A stretch of 6,747 nucleotides of DNA from Methanocorpusculum sp. (lineage in GTDB: Archaea; Halobacteriota; Methanomicrobia; Methanomicrobiales; Methanocorpusculaceae): the NCBI GenBank assembly GCA_029986195.1, contig DALTYF010000049.1:1-6747 (forward strand). The letters run 5' to 3'. The stretch's first letter is position 1. Every line of letters begins with the position of its first letter. Of this stretch, positions 1-5,574 are shown one piece after another. The notes beneath the pieces are model-generated. The model was not told the DNA's origin. It saw only the letters and a program-made list of their open reading frames with translations, and did not search any database. Position numbers and translations under genes: made by a program.

Positions 1-37
1 CCTCGAACACACCGAAGGAAACAGCATCACGGAACAT
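1..37 (-). CDS. possible 5' end of a divergent minus-strand gene (partial, off left edge)
   Basis: Reading leftward from an ATG at 37-35, the minus strand gives MFRDAVSFGVFE to the window edge with no stop. A GTATTT box at 64-59 lies about 27 bases before this ATG, the archaeal TATA-to-start distance for a leaderless gene. Another ATG at 27-25 would give MLFPSVCSR. The opposite strand is also open here: frame 2 runs to a TAA at 95-97. Only 12 codons are visible, so product and even existence are uncertain. Confidence 0.25.
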   Translation of the reverse strand, partial: MFRDAVSFGVFE

Positions 38-160
38 CCAAAAAATCATAAAATTTTCAAATACGTTACTTCCATGACTTCTCTGTCTATTCCGTAATGT
101 TGCAGGTCACAGCGGTGAACAAAGCAGGGTACAAAGCGGCATGCGGTTGGAACGTTTCGT

Positions 161-182
161 GTACTGTTCGGGAATACAGTGC
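161..182 (+). other. hairpin in the serS leader
   Basis: GTACTGT (161-167) pairs with ACAGTGC (176-182): six Watson-Crick pairs plus one G-U, loop of eight bases. It lies between the presumed promoter and the serS start. It could be a leader RNA structure or a short palindromic protein-binding site; a chance 7-bp stem is also possible. Confidence 0.25.
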
Positions 183-208
183 AGCCAGGGTTTGGAGAAA
201 TCCTCTTC

Positions 209-229
209 ATGTCTGAACACATATATTGA
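209..229 (+). other. micro-ORF MSEHIY overlapping a possible serS start
   Basis: ATG at 209 opens a six-codon frame ending with TGA at 227-229. That stop shares its A with an ATG at 229-231 in the serS frame (TGATG). A GGAG at 194-197 lies 11 bases before the micro-ORF ATG, whereas no ribosome-binding site precedes serS itself. Translation of the micro-ORF could couple to serS. There is no evidence of conservation. Confidence 0.2.
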
Positions 230-237
230 TGCCAATT

Positions 238-1515
238 ATGCTGGATATTAAGTTTGTCCGGGCGCATCCGGAGGTTGTGCGTGCGGATCTGGAAAAACGG
301 CACGATACGGAAAAGCTTGCCTGGGTTGATGTTGTTCTTGAGCAGGATAAGCTGTTCCGCGAACTGACGGTAAAAAATAATGAACTGCGGGCCCGCAGAA
401 ATTCCATCGCAAAGGAAATTAATGCGGTGAAGAAAGCAGGAGGGGATCCTGCTCCGCTGTTTGCGGAGGCAAAGGCACTGCCGCAGAGAATTAAGGAAAA
501 CGATGAGATCATGGAGAAGGCGACGGAGACGGTGCGGTATTATCTGATGCGTCTGCCGAATATTCTGCATGAGTCGGTTCCGTACGGAAAGGATGATACG
601 GAGAACGTAGTAATTAAGACGGTGGGTACGCCGCGGACGTTTGATTTTGAGGTGGTGAATCACGGTGAGCTGTGTGTCCGCAACGGATGGGCTGACTTTG
701 AACGTGCAGCAAAGACTTCGGGTGCAGGTTTTTATTTCCTGAAGGGTAATCTTGCGCTGCTGGATATGGCATTGCAGCGGTTTGCAATTGATACGCTGGT
801 TGCAAAGGGATACACGCTGATTGTCCCGCCGTATATGCTGAACCGGAAATCGTATGAGGACGTCACGGATCTTGCGGATTTCGAGAAGGTTATGTATAAG
901 ATCGACGGGGATGATGAATATCTGATTGCAACGGCCGAACATCCGATGGCGGCGATGTATCAGGATGAGATTTTTGAGGAGAAGGACCTGCCGCTGAAGA
1001 TGGTGGGCATCTCTCCGTGTTTCCGCCGCGAGATCGGGGCGCATGGTCTGGATTCCCGGGGTTTGTTCCGTGTGCACCAGTTTACCAAGGTTGAACAGTT
1101 TATTTACTGTATGCCGGAGAAGTCATGGGAGATGCATGAGGAACTTCTGGCAAATTCGGAGGAGCTGTTTACGAAGCTTGGTCTGCCGTACCATGTGGTG
1201 AACATCTGTACCGGGGACATTGGTATTGTGGCTGCGAAGAAGTATGATATTGAGGCATGGATGCCGCGGGATAATGCGTACCGTGAGGTGGTGTCCTGTT
1301 CAAACTGTACGGCATATCAGGCGTGCCGTCTGAATATCCGGGTGCGGGATGCACATGACTTTGACTCAAAACAGTATCTGCATACGCTGAACTCAACGGC
1401 AATTGCGACGTCGCGTGCGCTGCGGTGTATTCTGGAAAATTATCAGACAGAAGACGGCCGGGTGGAGATTCCGCAGGTTCTGCGTCCGTATATGCAGGGA
1501 CGGGAGTTCCTGTAA
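238..1515 (+). CDS. serS: seryl-tRNA synthetase (common class II type)
   Basis: Cytoplasmic class II aminoacyl-tRNA synthetase that activates serine with ATP and charges tRNA-Ser (and tRNA-Sec where present). The 425-aa product has the normal family length. It opens MLDIKFVRAHPEVV and has the N-terminal two-helix tRNA-binding arm at about residues 25-105 (charged, heptad-like). The catalytic core includes motif 1 near 182-200, TAEHP at 232-236 (bacterial enzymes have TAEVP), motif 2 at about 262-286 with FRRE and FRVHQF, and motif 3 from LHTLNST (about 381) to VLRPYM (about 414-419). This is the ordinary SerRS and not the divergent methanogen-specific form of Methanococcus. ATG 238 is preferred because family members begin at MLDIK; in-frame ATG 229 (adds MPI) and TTG 226 are alternatives, and 229 overlaps a micro-ORF stop. 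No clear ribosome-binding site precedes 238. Codons are mixed, with many G-ending ones (GTG, CTG, AAG), unlike the surface-protein gene. Confidence 0.97.
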   Translation: MLDIKFVRAHPEVVRADLEKRHDTEKLAWVDVVLEQDKLFRELTVKNNELRARRNSIAKEINAVKKAGGDPAPLFAEAKALPQRIKENDEIMEKATETVRYYLMRLPNILHESVPYGKDDTENVVIKTVGTPRTFDFEVVNHGELCVRNGWADFERAAKTSGAGFYFLKGNLALLDMALQRFAIDTLVAKGYTLIVPPYMLNRKSYEDVTDLADFEKVMYKIDGDDEYLIATAEHPMAAMYQDEIFEEKDLPLKMVGISPCFRREIGAHGLDSRGLFRVHQFTKVEQFIYCMPEKSWEMHEELLANSEELFTKLGLPYHVVNICTGDIGIVAAKKYDIEAWMPRDNAYREVVSCSNCTAYQACRLNIRVRDAHDFDSKQYLHTLNSTAIATSRALRCILENYQTEDGRVEIPQVLRPYMQGREFL

Positions 1516-1518
1516 TCC

Positions 1519-1526
1519 TTTTTTTT
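1519..1526 (+). terminator. T8 tract terminator after serS
   Basis: Eight consecutive T begin four bases after the serS TAA, followed by GTTT. Archaeal RNA polymerase terminates at such T-runs without needing a hairpin. The next gene is convergent, so a stop here is expected. Confidence 0.65.
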
Positions 1527-1544
1527 GTTTCCGGATTTTAGTGA

Positions 1545-1560
1545 CCTGTAAAATAACAGG
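1545..1560. other. small hairpin between convergent genes
   Basis: CCTGT (1545-1549) and ACAGG (1556-1560) form a 5-bp stem around six A/T bases, 31 bases beyond the oxidoreductase stop on the minus strand. No T-run follows on the minus strand, so this is at best a weak 3'-end structure for the minus-strand operon. Confidence 0.2.
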
Positions 1561-1590
1561 GGAGAGCAGTGCCTCGTTCTTTTGTATCTC

Positions 1591-2905
1591 TTACTCTTTC
1601 CTCAGGTGATCTTCTGCAAACCGGATCATCGAATACAACCCATCCGGAATCGGATGCACCTCAAGCATCGGGGAAAACTCATGCACCGTAACTCCTTTCC
1701 GCACCAGATACCCAAGATACGTTCCCACAACACCCGTACCCGGTCCCGAACTCGCAAATCCCAGAATTTTTCCGCTCTCCGGTGCAACCGTCAGTTCCAT
1801 CGTCCCGACCGACCCGTCCGACACATGCCACACCGATCCCGGCCCTGCAATATTCGGGGAGGAGAATGTCACACCCGTCTTGCCCGCAGTCGGACATATC
1901 GTATAGTCAAGACCGAGTACCACCGTAAACGGAACACGCGACAGGTCCACCGTCCGCGGATTGCCCAGAATCGCATCAGCCGCCGCAAAGCCCTGCAGTC
2001 GCGACACCGGCGTAAAGTACGGGGGCACCCGTCACATCACCGCAGGCATACACGCCCGGAACCGATGTTTCCATCCGCTCGTTCACGATAATTGATCCGT
2101 CCTTCCGCTTCTGAACGCCGGACACATGCGGACTCGACGGGCGCATGCCGGTTGCAAACAGTACCGTATCACAGGTAAACGTCTCCCCGCCCGCAACAAC
2201 ACCACAAACAGCATCAGATCCCAGCACGTGCTCCAGCGCATGATGTTCATAGATCTTCACCGAAGAGAGATCCCGCCGCACCGCTTTATGCATCCGCTCC
2301 GGAAGAACGGAAAGCAGTTCATGCCGGGCAAACAGCATCACCTCAACACCGAACGCCGAAAAAATATACGCAAACTCCGCAGCCGAGACACCTCCGCCGA
2401 TGATCGCCATCCGTTTCGGCAGCGCAGGCATTGACCGGATCGTCCGGGCCGTATACATGCCCGGCAGGTCCGCACCCGGAACATCCGGAACATACATCTC
2501 CGCGCCGCACGCAACAACCACCGCCTCCGCCTCGCGCACAACACCATCCACAACCACCCGACCGTCACGCACCTCAGCCGTCACGCCGTACTCAACCTTT
2601 ACCCCTGCCTCAATAGTTTCCCGTTCAAGAATCTGCGAAAGCCGCGCCTGAACCTTTTCAAGACTGCGCATCACCGCGGGATACCGGACAGAGACCGAGC
2701 CAGCAGTCACACCGCAGCCGCACAAAAATTCTGTGTTCCGAATCGTCCGGGCAACATCATTCAGCCCGCACACCAGCATACACCCGTCATGCACACACTG
2801 ACCGCCGAGTGCACGCCGTTCCAAAAGAGTGACTGCACGACCGGCAGAGGCAAGACGCACAGCCGCCATCCTGCCCGCCGGACCTCCGCCGATAACAATA
2901 ATCAT
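1591..2905 (-). pseudogene. class-I pyridine nucleotide-disulfide oxidoreductase (dihydrolipoamide dehydrogenase-like), frameshifted
   Basis: Flavoprotein family that moves electrons between NAD(P)H, FAD and a redox-active disulfide. Seen in order: FAD motif GGGPAG (residues 6-11), disulfide motif GGQCVHDGC with Cys37 and Cys42, NAD(P)-fold GGGVSAAEFA (170-179), ATGMRPS (251-257), and the second FAD motif VYACGDVTGA (285-294). Here the frame breaks: it runs 14 further codons to a TGA at 1976, while the expected continuation (PYFTPVSRLQGFAAAD and the dimerisation domain) lies in the next frame to a TAA at 1591. Removing one base from G5 at 2021-2025 restores a single 437-aa protein of normal size. 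The catalytic His is present (VHPIPDG, His417), but the Glu of the usual HPTLSE-type dyad is Gly422 (Asp421 adjacent). Arg194 after the NAD(P) fold may favour NADPH. ATG 2905 directly follows the upstream TAA. The substrate is unknown. Sequencing error, recent mutation or a split gene are all possible. Confidence 0.85.
2029..2041 (-). promoter_or_regulatory. ribosome-binding-site-like GGTGAT before GTG at the frameshift
   Basis: On the minus strand GGTGAT (2041-2036), which fits the AUCACC of archaeal 16S rRNA, lies seven bases before a GTG (2028-2026). That GTG opens the downstream frame (MPPYFTPVSR..., 145 codons). The site is made by codons of the conserved Gly-Asp of GDVTG, so it may be coincidental, but it could let the C-terminal domain be made separately. 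Confidence 0.3.
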
Positions 2906-3856
2906 TTAAAACACTTCACATCCTTCATCCGACGGAAGCGACAGCTCCTCGCCGGTATATGCATTCACCTCAATAATATCCTTCTTTCCGCGAACCTGCC
3001 ACACAGGAACATACACCTTATCAACCATTACCTCAATATCATCCGGCGACGGACGGAACTCCTTCTCCTCCGCAAAAATCGCATCGCCCGAAGTCGTCTT
3101 AATCCGCACACGCTTCGTCAGTTTCTGCATCAGATCCGCACGAACACGCTCTTCCGTCTCTGTTTTTGTATTCACCGGACTCATCACATCCGCGTCCGCA
3201 GGAATCGAACCCGGCACCGGAGATACATCACCGAACTCGGCCTCAAGACCGTTAATCGCATTCACCCATCCCGAACCCTCATCATCAAAGCTCACCATCT
3301 TCCCCTTATAACTCGCCTCGCCGCGGCTCGTATACCGGTAATACCAGTACGGGATCATACGAAGAACCGTCGGTCCCTCCTGATGCGCAATCCGCACCGC
3401 ATCGCGATCCGTAATCCGGATCGGCAGCAGCTGATCACCAACAGTACCCGACAGCGGCGAAGAAGAAACACCCATCGCTGCGGGAGCATAAGATACGGCT
3501 GCCGGTTCATCCAGATCAAACGGTTCGGAATAAATCCGTGCCATCGCAGCTGCCGCAATATAACTCTCCAGCAGCTCACGGGACCAGATATCCGCTTCCT
3601 TCGGGCGGAAATAGGCATTGCCCGTAAAAATCAGCTTATCGCACCGGACCTTCGTATCCTCAAGCATTATTGTATACGGTGTCATATCGAACCGCTGAAG
3701 AAGATTCAGATCATCCGAACACAGAACAATAAGACACTTCCTTCCCCGGACCGCAGAGAGATTAAACGGTCCCTGCTCCTCCTCCGTATCATATCCGGCT
3801 GTCTCAAGAACGCGGCGTATCTCAATAACAGCATTTGCGTGTACAAGTTCACCCAT
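2906..3856 (-). CDS. hypothetical protein with duplicated P-x-W...VNA-x-x-G-x-E motif
   Basis: I do not recognise this 316-aa protein. ATG 3856 (MGELVHANAVIEIRR) is chosen because a TATA-like box lies about 26-30 bases before the presumed start site and the shared TAGTTACA block lies just upstream. ATG 3877 and TTG 3901, which would extend the frame, fall inside or before that promoter. No signal peptide or membrane segment is visible, so it is probably cytoplasmic. The N-terminal part (about 1-80: EIRRVLETAGYD, PFNLSAVRGRK, LIVLC) faintly recalls a PD-(D/E)XK nuclease-like fold that lacks the acidic and lysine residues; this is speculative. A low-complexity Pro/Ala/Ser stretch at about 113-140 separates it from a C-terminal part with two similar segments, IPYWYYRY...WVNAINGLE (168-205) and VPVWQVRG...EVNAYTGEE (283-304). 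Its TAA is immediately followed by the oxidoreductase ATG, so the two are probably co-transcribed and translationally coupled. Confidence 0.8.
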   Translation of the reverse strand: MGELVHANAVIEIRRVLETAGYDTEEEQGPFNLSAVRGRKCLIVLCSDDLNLLQRFDMTPYTIMLEDTKVRCDKLIFTGNAYFRPKEADIWSRELLESYIAAAAMARIYSEPFDLDEPAAVSYAPAAMGVSSSPLSGTVGDQLLPIRITDRDAVRIAHQEGPTVLRMIPYWYYRYTSRGEASYKGKMVSFDDEGSGWVNAINGLEAEFGDVSPVPGSIPADADVMSPVNTKTETEERVRADLMQKLTKRVRIKTTSGDAIFAEEKEFRPSPDDIEVMVDKVYVPVWQVRGKKDIIEVNAYTGEELSLPSDEGCEVF

Positions 3857-3861
3857 ACTTA

Positions 3862-3898
3862 TGTAACTACTATGCATTTCGTGGTCAAAAATACTTTG
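3862..3898 (-). promoter_or_regulatory. promoter of the hypothetical/oxidoreductase operon
   Basis: On the minus strand, AGTATTTTTG (3895-3886) is followed after 19 bases by TAGTTACA (3869-3862). The spacing fits a TATA-like box and an initiator about 26 bases apart, which would leave a leader of only 8-12 bases before ATG 3856 and no room for a ribosome-binding site. A palindrome TTTGCAAA (3895-3902) overlaps the upstream edge, where TFB binds. The same two blocks occur in the divergent promoter. Confidence 0.5.
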
Positions 3899-4050
3899 CA
3901 AACCGAAGACGGTCCCGGGTTCGTTTATTGGTATTTTCCTGTTCGCTCTTTGTCTAACACCATCCCATATCCGCGGACCATGCCATCACGGATTTGCGAC
4001 CCGTTTTTGCAGAAATATATCCTTTCGTTCTGCATAGGATTGATCGCTAA
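3899..4050. other. centre of divergent intergenic region, no gene seen
   Basis: The 255 bases between the two divergent starts contain no credible coding frame. The middle has T-rich patches and a second TATA-like sequence, GAAATATATCC (4012-4022), which could start plus-strand transcription near 4045 and give a leader of about 65 bases. No convincing operator repeat was found apart from the shared promoter blocks. Confidence 0.4.
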
Positions 4051-4088
4051 GCAAGTATTTATGCCCCCATACTCATAAATTAGTTACA
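4051..4088 (+). promoter_or_regulatory. promoter of the surface-protein gene
   Basis: GCAAGTATTTATG (4051-4063) is followed by TAGTTACA (4081-4088); the TATA-like centre is about 27 bases from the A at 4086. This predicts a start site in TAGTTACA and a leader of about 25 bases to the TTG start. The arrangement repeats that of the divergent operon promoter with one base difference in spacing. Confidence 0.5.
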
Positions 4089-4100
4089 ATAACTCAGATT

Positions 4101-4105
4101 AGGTG
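4101..4105 (+). promoter_or_regulatory. ribosome-binding site that fixes the TTG start
   Basis: AGGTG fits the archaeal 16S rRNA tail and lies six bases before TTG 4112. An alternative GTG start at 4103 would lie within the site itself, so TTG 4112 (MKLWKSALII) is preferred. It also gives a normal signal peptide with Lys near the N-terminus. Confidence 0.65.
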
Positions 4106-4111
4106 TTTTCT

Positions 4112-5416
4112 TTGAAACTTTGGAAATCAGCACTGATTATAACCGCATGTCTCATGCTTGTGCTCATCGCAGCACCGGTCTCTGCGGCACAGGTTTCCTA
4201 CTCCACCGCGGGAATTGAATTCTTCGCATCCTCCGACGGCGGAAACGAACTTGTTCCCGGTACCGAGTCAGACTTTACGATCAAACTTACGAACAACGCA
4301 CAGTATCAGGTTGTCGCAGCTGAATCCGGTCTTCAGCGCCAGTACGATGTAGCAACCCCGTACCAGCTCCGTGTCTCCCTTGAAGACGCAGAAGGTATCA
4401 CCGTCAAGACCGATATGCAGACCGTCTCCCAGATTGGTCCCGGCCAGTCTGCAACCCTGACCTACCGCGTCTCCGTTGACCAGTATGCGACCCCCGGACC
4501 CCGGACCCTCAAAGTACACGTCATCTACAACGAACTCTTCTCCGTTGATAACTACGGTGACGCGCTCGGATACTACTGGCTCAATGACCGGGTAAAGGAC
4601 GTACCCCTTGAAGTTACCGTCCGCTCCCAGGTCTCGCCCGAAGTACTGGAAGTATCCAGTGAAGATATCAGCGTCGGAACATCCGGATTTCTGACCCTTG
4701 CAATCAAAAACGCAGGCGGCATGGACGCAAAGAACGCCTATGCATCGCTCATCACCTCAACCTCCGGCGGATCATCCACCGCAATTGTGCCGGTTGAGAG
4801 CAGCGTCTTTATCGGCGACTTCCCCGCAGGGTCCACTCAGACCGTCACCTTCAAGGTCTCCGTTGCAAGCAACGCAGAAGTAAAGGAATACCCCGTCGGC
4901 CTGCAGATCGTCTATCAGGACAACTACGGTGTTGACCAGAAATCCTCTCCGGTTATTGTTGGAGTGCCGGTTGACGGTAAGGTCGAGTTCAAAGTAACCA
5001 ATGTCGAAGCAGCACTGGCTCCGGGAGATAAGGGCTTAATCAAAGTCACCTACAAAAACACCGGAAACACCAAAGTATACAGTGCAACTGCCCGTCTGAG
5101 TGCAGTTGATCCGTTCTCCTCCAACGATGATTCCGCCTACCTCGGAGACATGGCTCCGGGAGATTCTGTTGTCGGTTCCTATGAAGTAACCGTTGACGGT
5201 TCCGCAACCGAGAAGAAGTACGGTCTCGACACCGAAATCCGGTACCGCGATGCAAACGACAACAGTATCCTCTCCAAATCCATGAAGGCAGTCGTTGACG
5301 TGAAAGACATGTCAGGACCGCTGTCCTTCTTCACCAGCCCGCTCTTCATCATCATTGTGGCAATCGTCTTAATCGGCGGCTACTATGTATTCATGAAGCG
5401 CAAGGGTAAGGTATAA
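4112..5416 (+). CDS. membrane-anchored S-layer-like surface protein (COG1361 type)
   Basis: 434-aa exported protein with Ig-like beta-sandwich repeats, probably displayed on the cell surface. Residues 1-26 are a Sec signal peptide (Lys2/Lys5, hydrophobic 7-21, cleavage near VSA-AQ; no lipobox). Three related extracellular modules follow: about 27-172 (SDFTIKLTNNA, GPGQSATLTYRVSV), 178-287 (GFLTLAIKNAGG, PAGSTQTVTFKVSV, IVYQDNYG) and 293-397 (GLIKVTYKNTGN, APGDSVVGSYEVTV, IRYRDAND). The last two align along their whole length and look like a duplication. A transmembrane helix at about 410-427 ends with KRKGK, placing the repeats outside. The mature protein has no Cys and no N-x-S/T sequon. Codons end strongly in C (ATC, GTC, ACC, TCC), which suggests high expression. 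The gene has its own promoter and terminator. Binding partner and exact role (structural layer, or accessory subunit of an exporter as for some COG1361 relatives) cannot be decided. Confidence 0.85.
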   Translation: MKLWKSALIITACLMLVLIAAPVSAAQVSYSTAGIEFFASSDGGNELVPGTESDFTIKLTNNAQYQVVAAESGLQRQYDVATPYQLRVSLEDAEGITVKTDMQTVSQIGPGQSATLTYRVSVDQYATPGPRTLKVHVIYNELFSVDNYGDALGYYWLNDRVKDVPLEVTVRSQVSPEVLEVSSEDISVGTSGFLTLAIKNAGGMDAKNAYASLITSTSGGSSTAIVPVESSVFIGDFPAGSTQTVTFKVSVASNAEVKEYPVGLQIVYQDNYGVDQKSSPVIVGVPVDGKVEFKVTNVEAALAPGDKGLIKVTYKNTGNTKVYSATARLSAVDPFSSNDDSAYLGDMAPGDSVVGSYEVTVDGSATEKKYGLDTEIRYRDANDNSILSKSMKAVVDVKDMSGPLSFFTSPLFIIIVAIVLIGGYYVFMKRKGKV

Positions 5417-5426
5417 TTCTCCCCCG

Positions 5427-5437
5427 TTTTCTTTTTT
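5427..5437 (+). terminator. T-tract terminator of the surface-protein gene
   Basis: TTTTCTTTTTT begins ten bases after the TAA at 5414-5416. It is a pyrimidine/T-run of the kind used for archaeal termination, and it is the exact counterpart of the tract ending the convergent nadE gene. Confidence 0.65.
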
Positions 5438-5464
5438 AGAATCGCAGCAGATCTTTGGACTGCG

Positions 5465-5514
5465 GTAACCGTACCTTTTTCCGGTTGTTTTCCGGAAAAA
5501 TGAAAGCAGGTTAC
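5465..5514. repeat. hairpin in the convergent intergenic region
   Basis: TTTTTCCGG (5476-5484) and CCGGAAAAA (5492-5500) form a perfect 9-bp stem with a 7-base loop. It is enclosed by a second pair GTAACC (5465-5470)/GGTTAC (5509-5514). TCCGGAAAAA occurs again as a direct copy at 5530-5539 and could pair with the same left arm. It lies between the two T-tract terminators, so it may protect 3' ends or block read-through in both directions. Confidence 0.5.
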
Positions 5515-5542
5515 GGGAAAGTGCGGCTCTCCGGAAAAACAC

Positions 5543-5554
5543 AAAAAAAGAAAA
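5543..5554 (-). terminator. T-tract terminator of nadE
   Basis: On the minus strand TTTTCTTTTTTT starts 20 bases after the nadE stop. It matches the plus-strand tract at 5427-5437 in inverted orientation over 11 bases, consistent with paired terminators for two convergent genes. Confidence 0.6.
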
Positions 5555-5574
5555 TCCAAAGACAACAGCAGCAC

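Larger units (their letters stand above)
38..237. promoter_or_regulatory. intergenic leader upstream of serS with AT-rich promoter-like block
   Basis: About 200 bases without a convincing gene. An AT-rich block at 40-63 contains ATAAAATTTT (48-57), the only good TATA-like stretch upstream of serS on the plus strand; the same block carries GTATTT and AAAATTTTATG on the minus strand. It may therefore be a divergent promoter. If it drives serS, transcription would start near 74-80 and leave a leader of roughly 160 bases, long for an archaeal message. The remainder (98-237) is about 50% GC and holds the hairpin and micro-ORFs listed separately. Confidence 0.35.

Noticed and set aside
2..97. Plus-strand frame open from the edge to TAA 95-97 as the end of an upstream gene
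   Set aside because: It passes through the AT-rich promoter-like block and has no recognisable content. It cannot be excluded, but the divergent minus-strand start fits the TATA spacing better.
46..1077. 343-codon open frame on the minus strand opposite serS
   Set aside because: It lies antisense to a certain gene, has a Cys/His/Arg-rich composition without any motif, and arises from the codon pattern of serS.
2021..2025. Programmed +1 frameshifting or phase variation at the G5/C5 run
   Set aside because: Five bases is short for phase variation, and slipping a Pro tRNA from CCC to CCG is not an evident high-efficiency site. Error or mutation is simpler.
2789..4078. 429-codon open frame on the plus strand opposite the hypothetical gene
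   Set aside because: Arg/His/Asn-rich composition typical of an antisense shadow; it runs through the divergent promoter region, and the minus-strand protein is the credible one.
5452..5562. 8-bp inverted match TCTTTGGA (5452-5459) / TCCAAAGA (5555-5562)
   Set aside because: It crosses the better T-tract and hairpin pairings instead of nesting with them, and 8 bp over this distance is compatible with chance.
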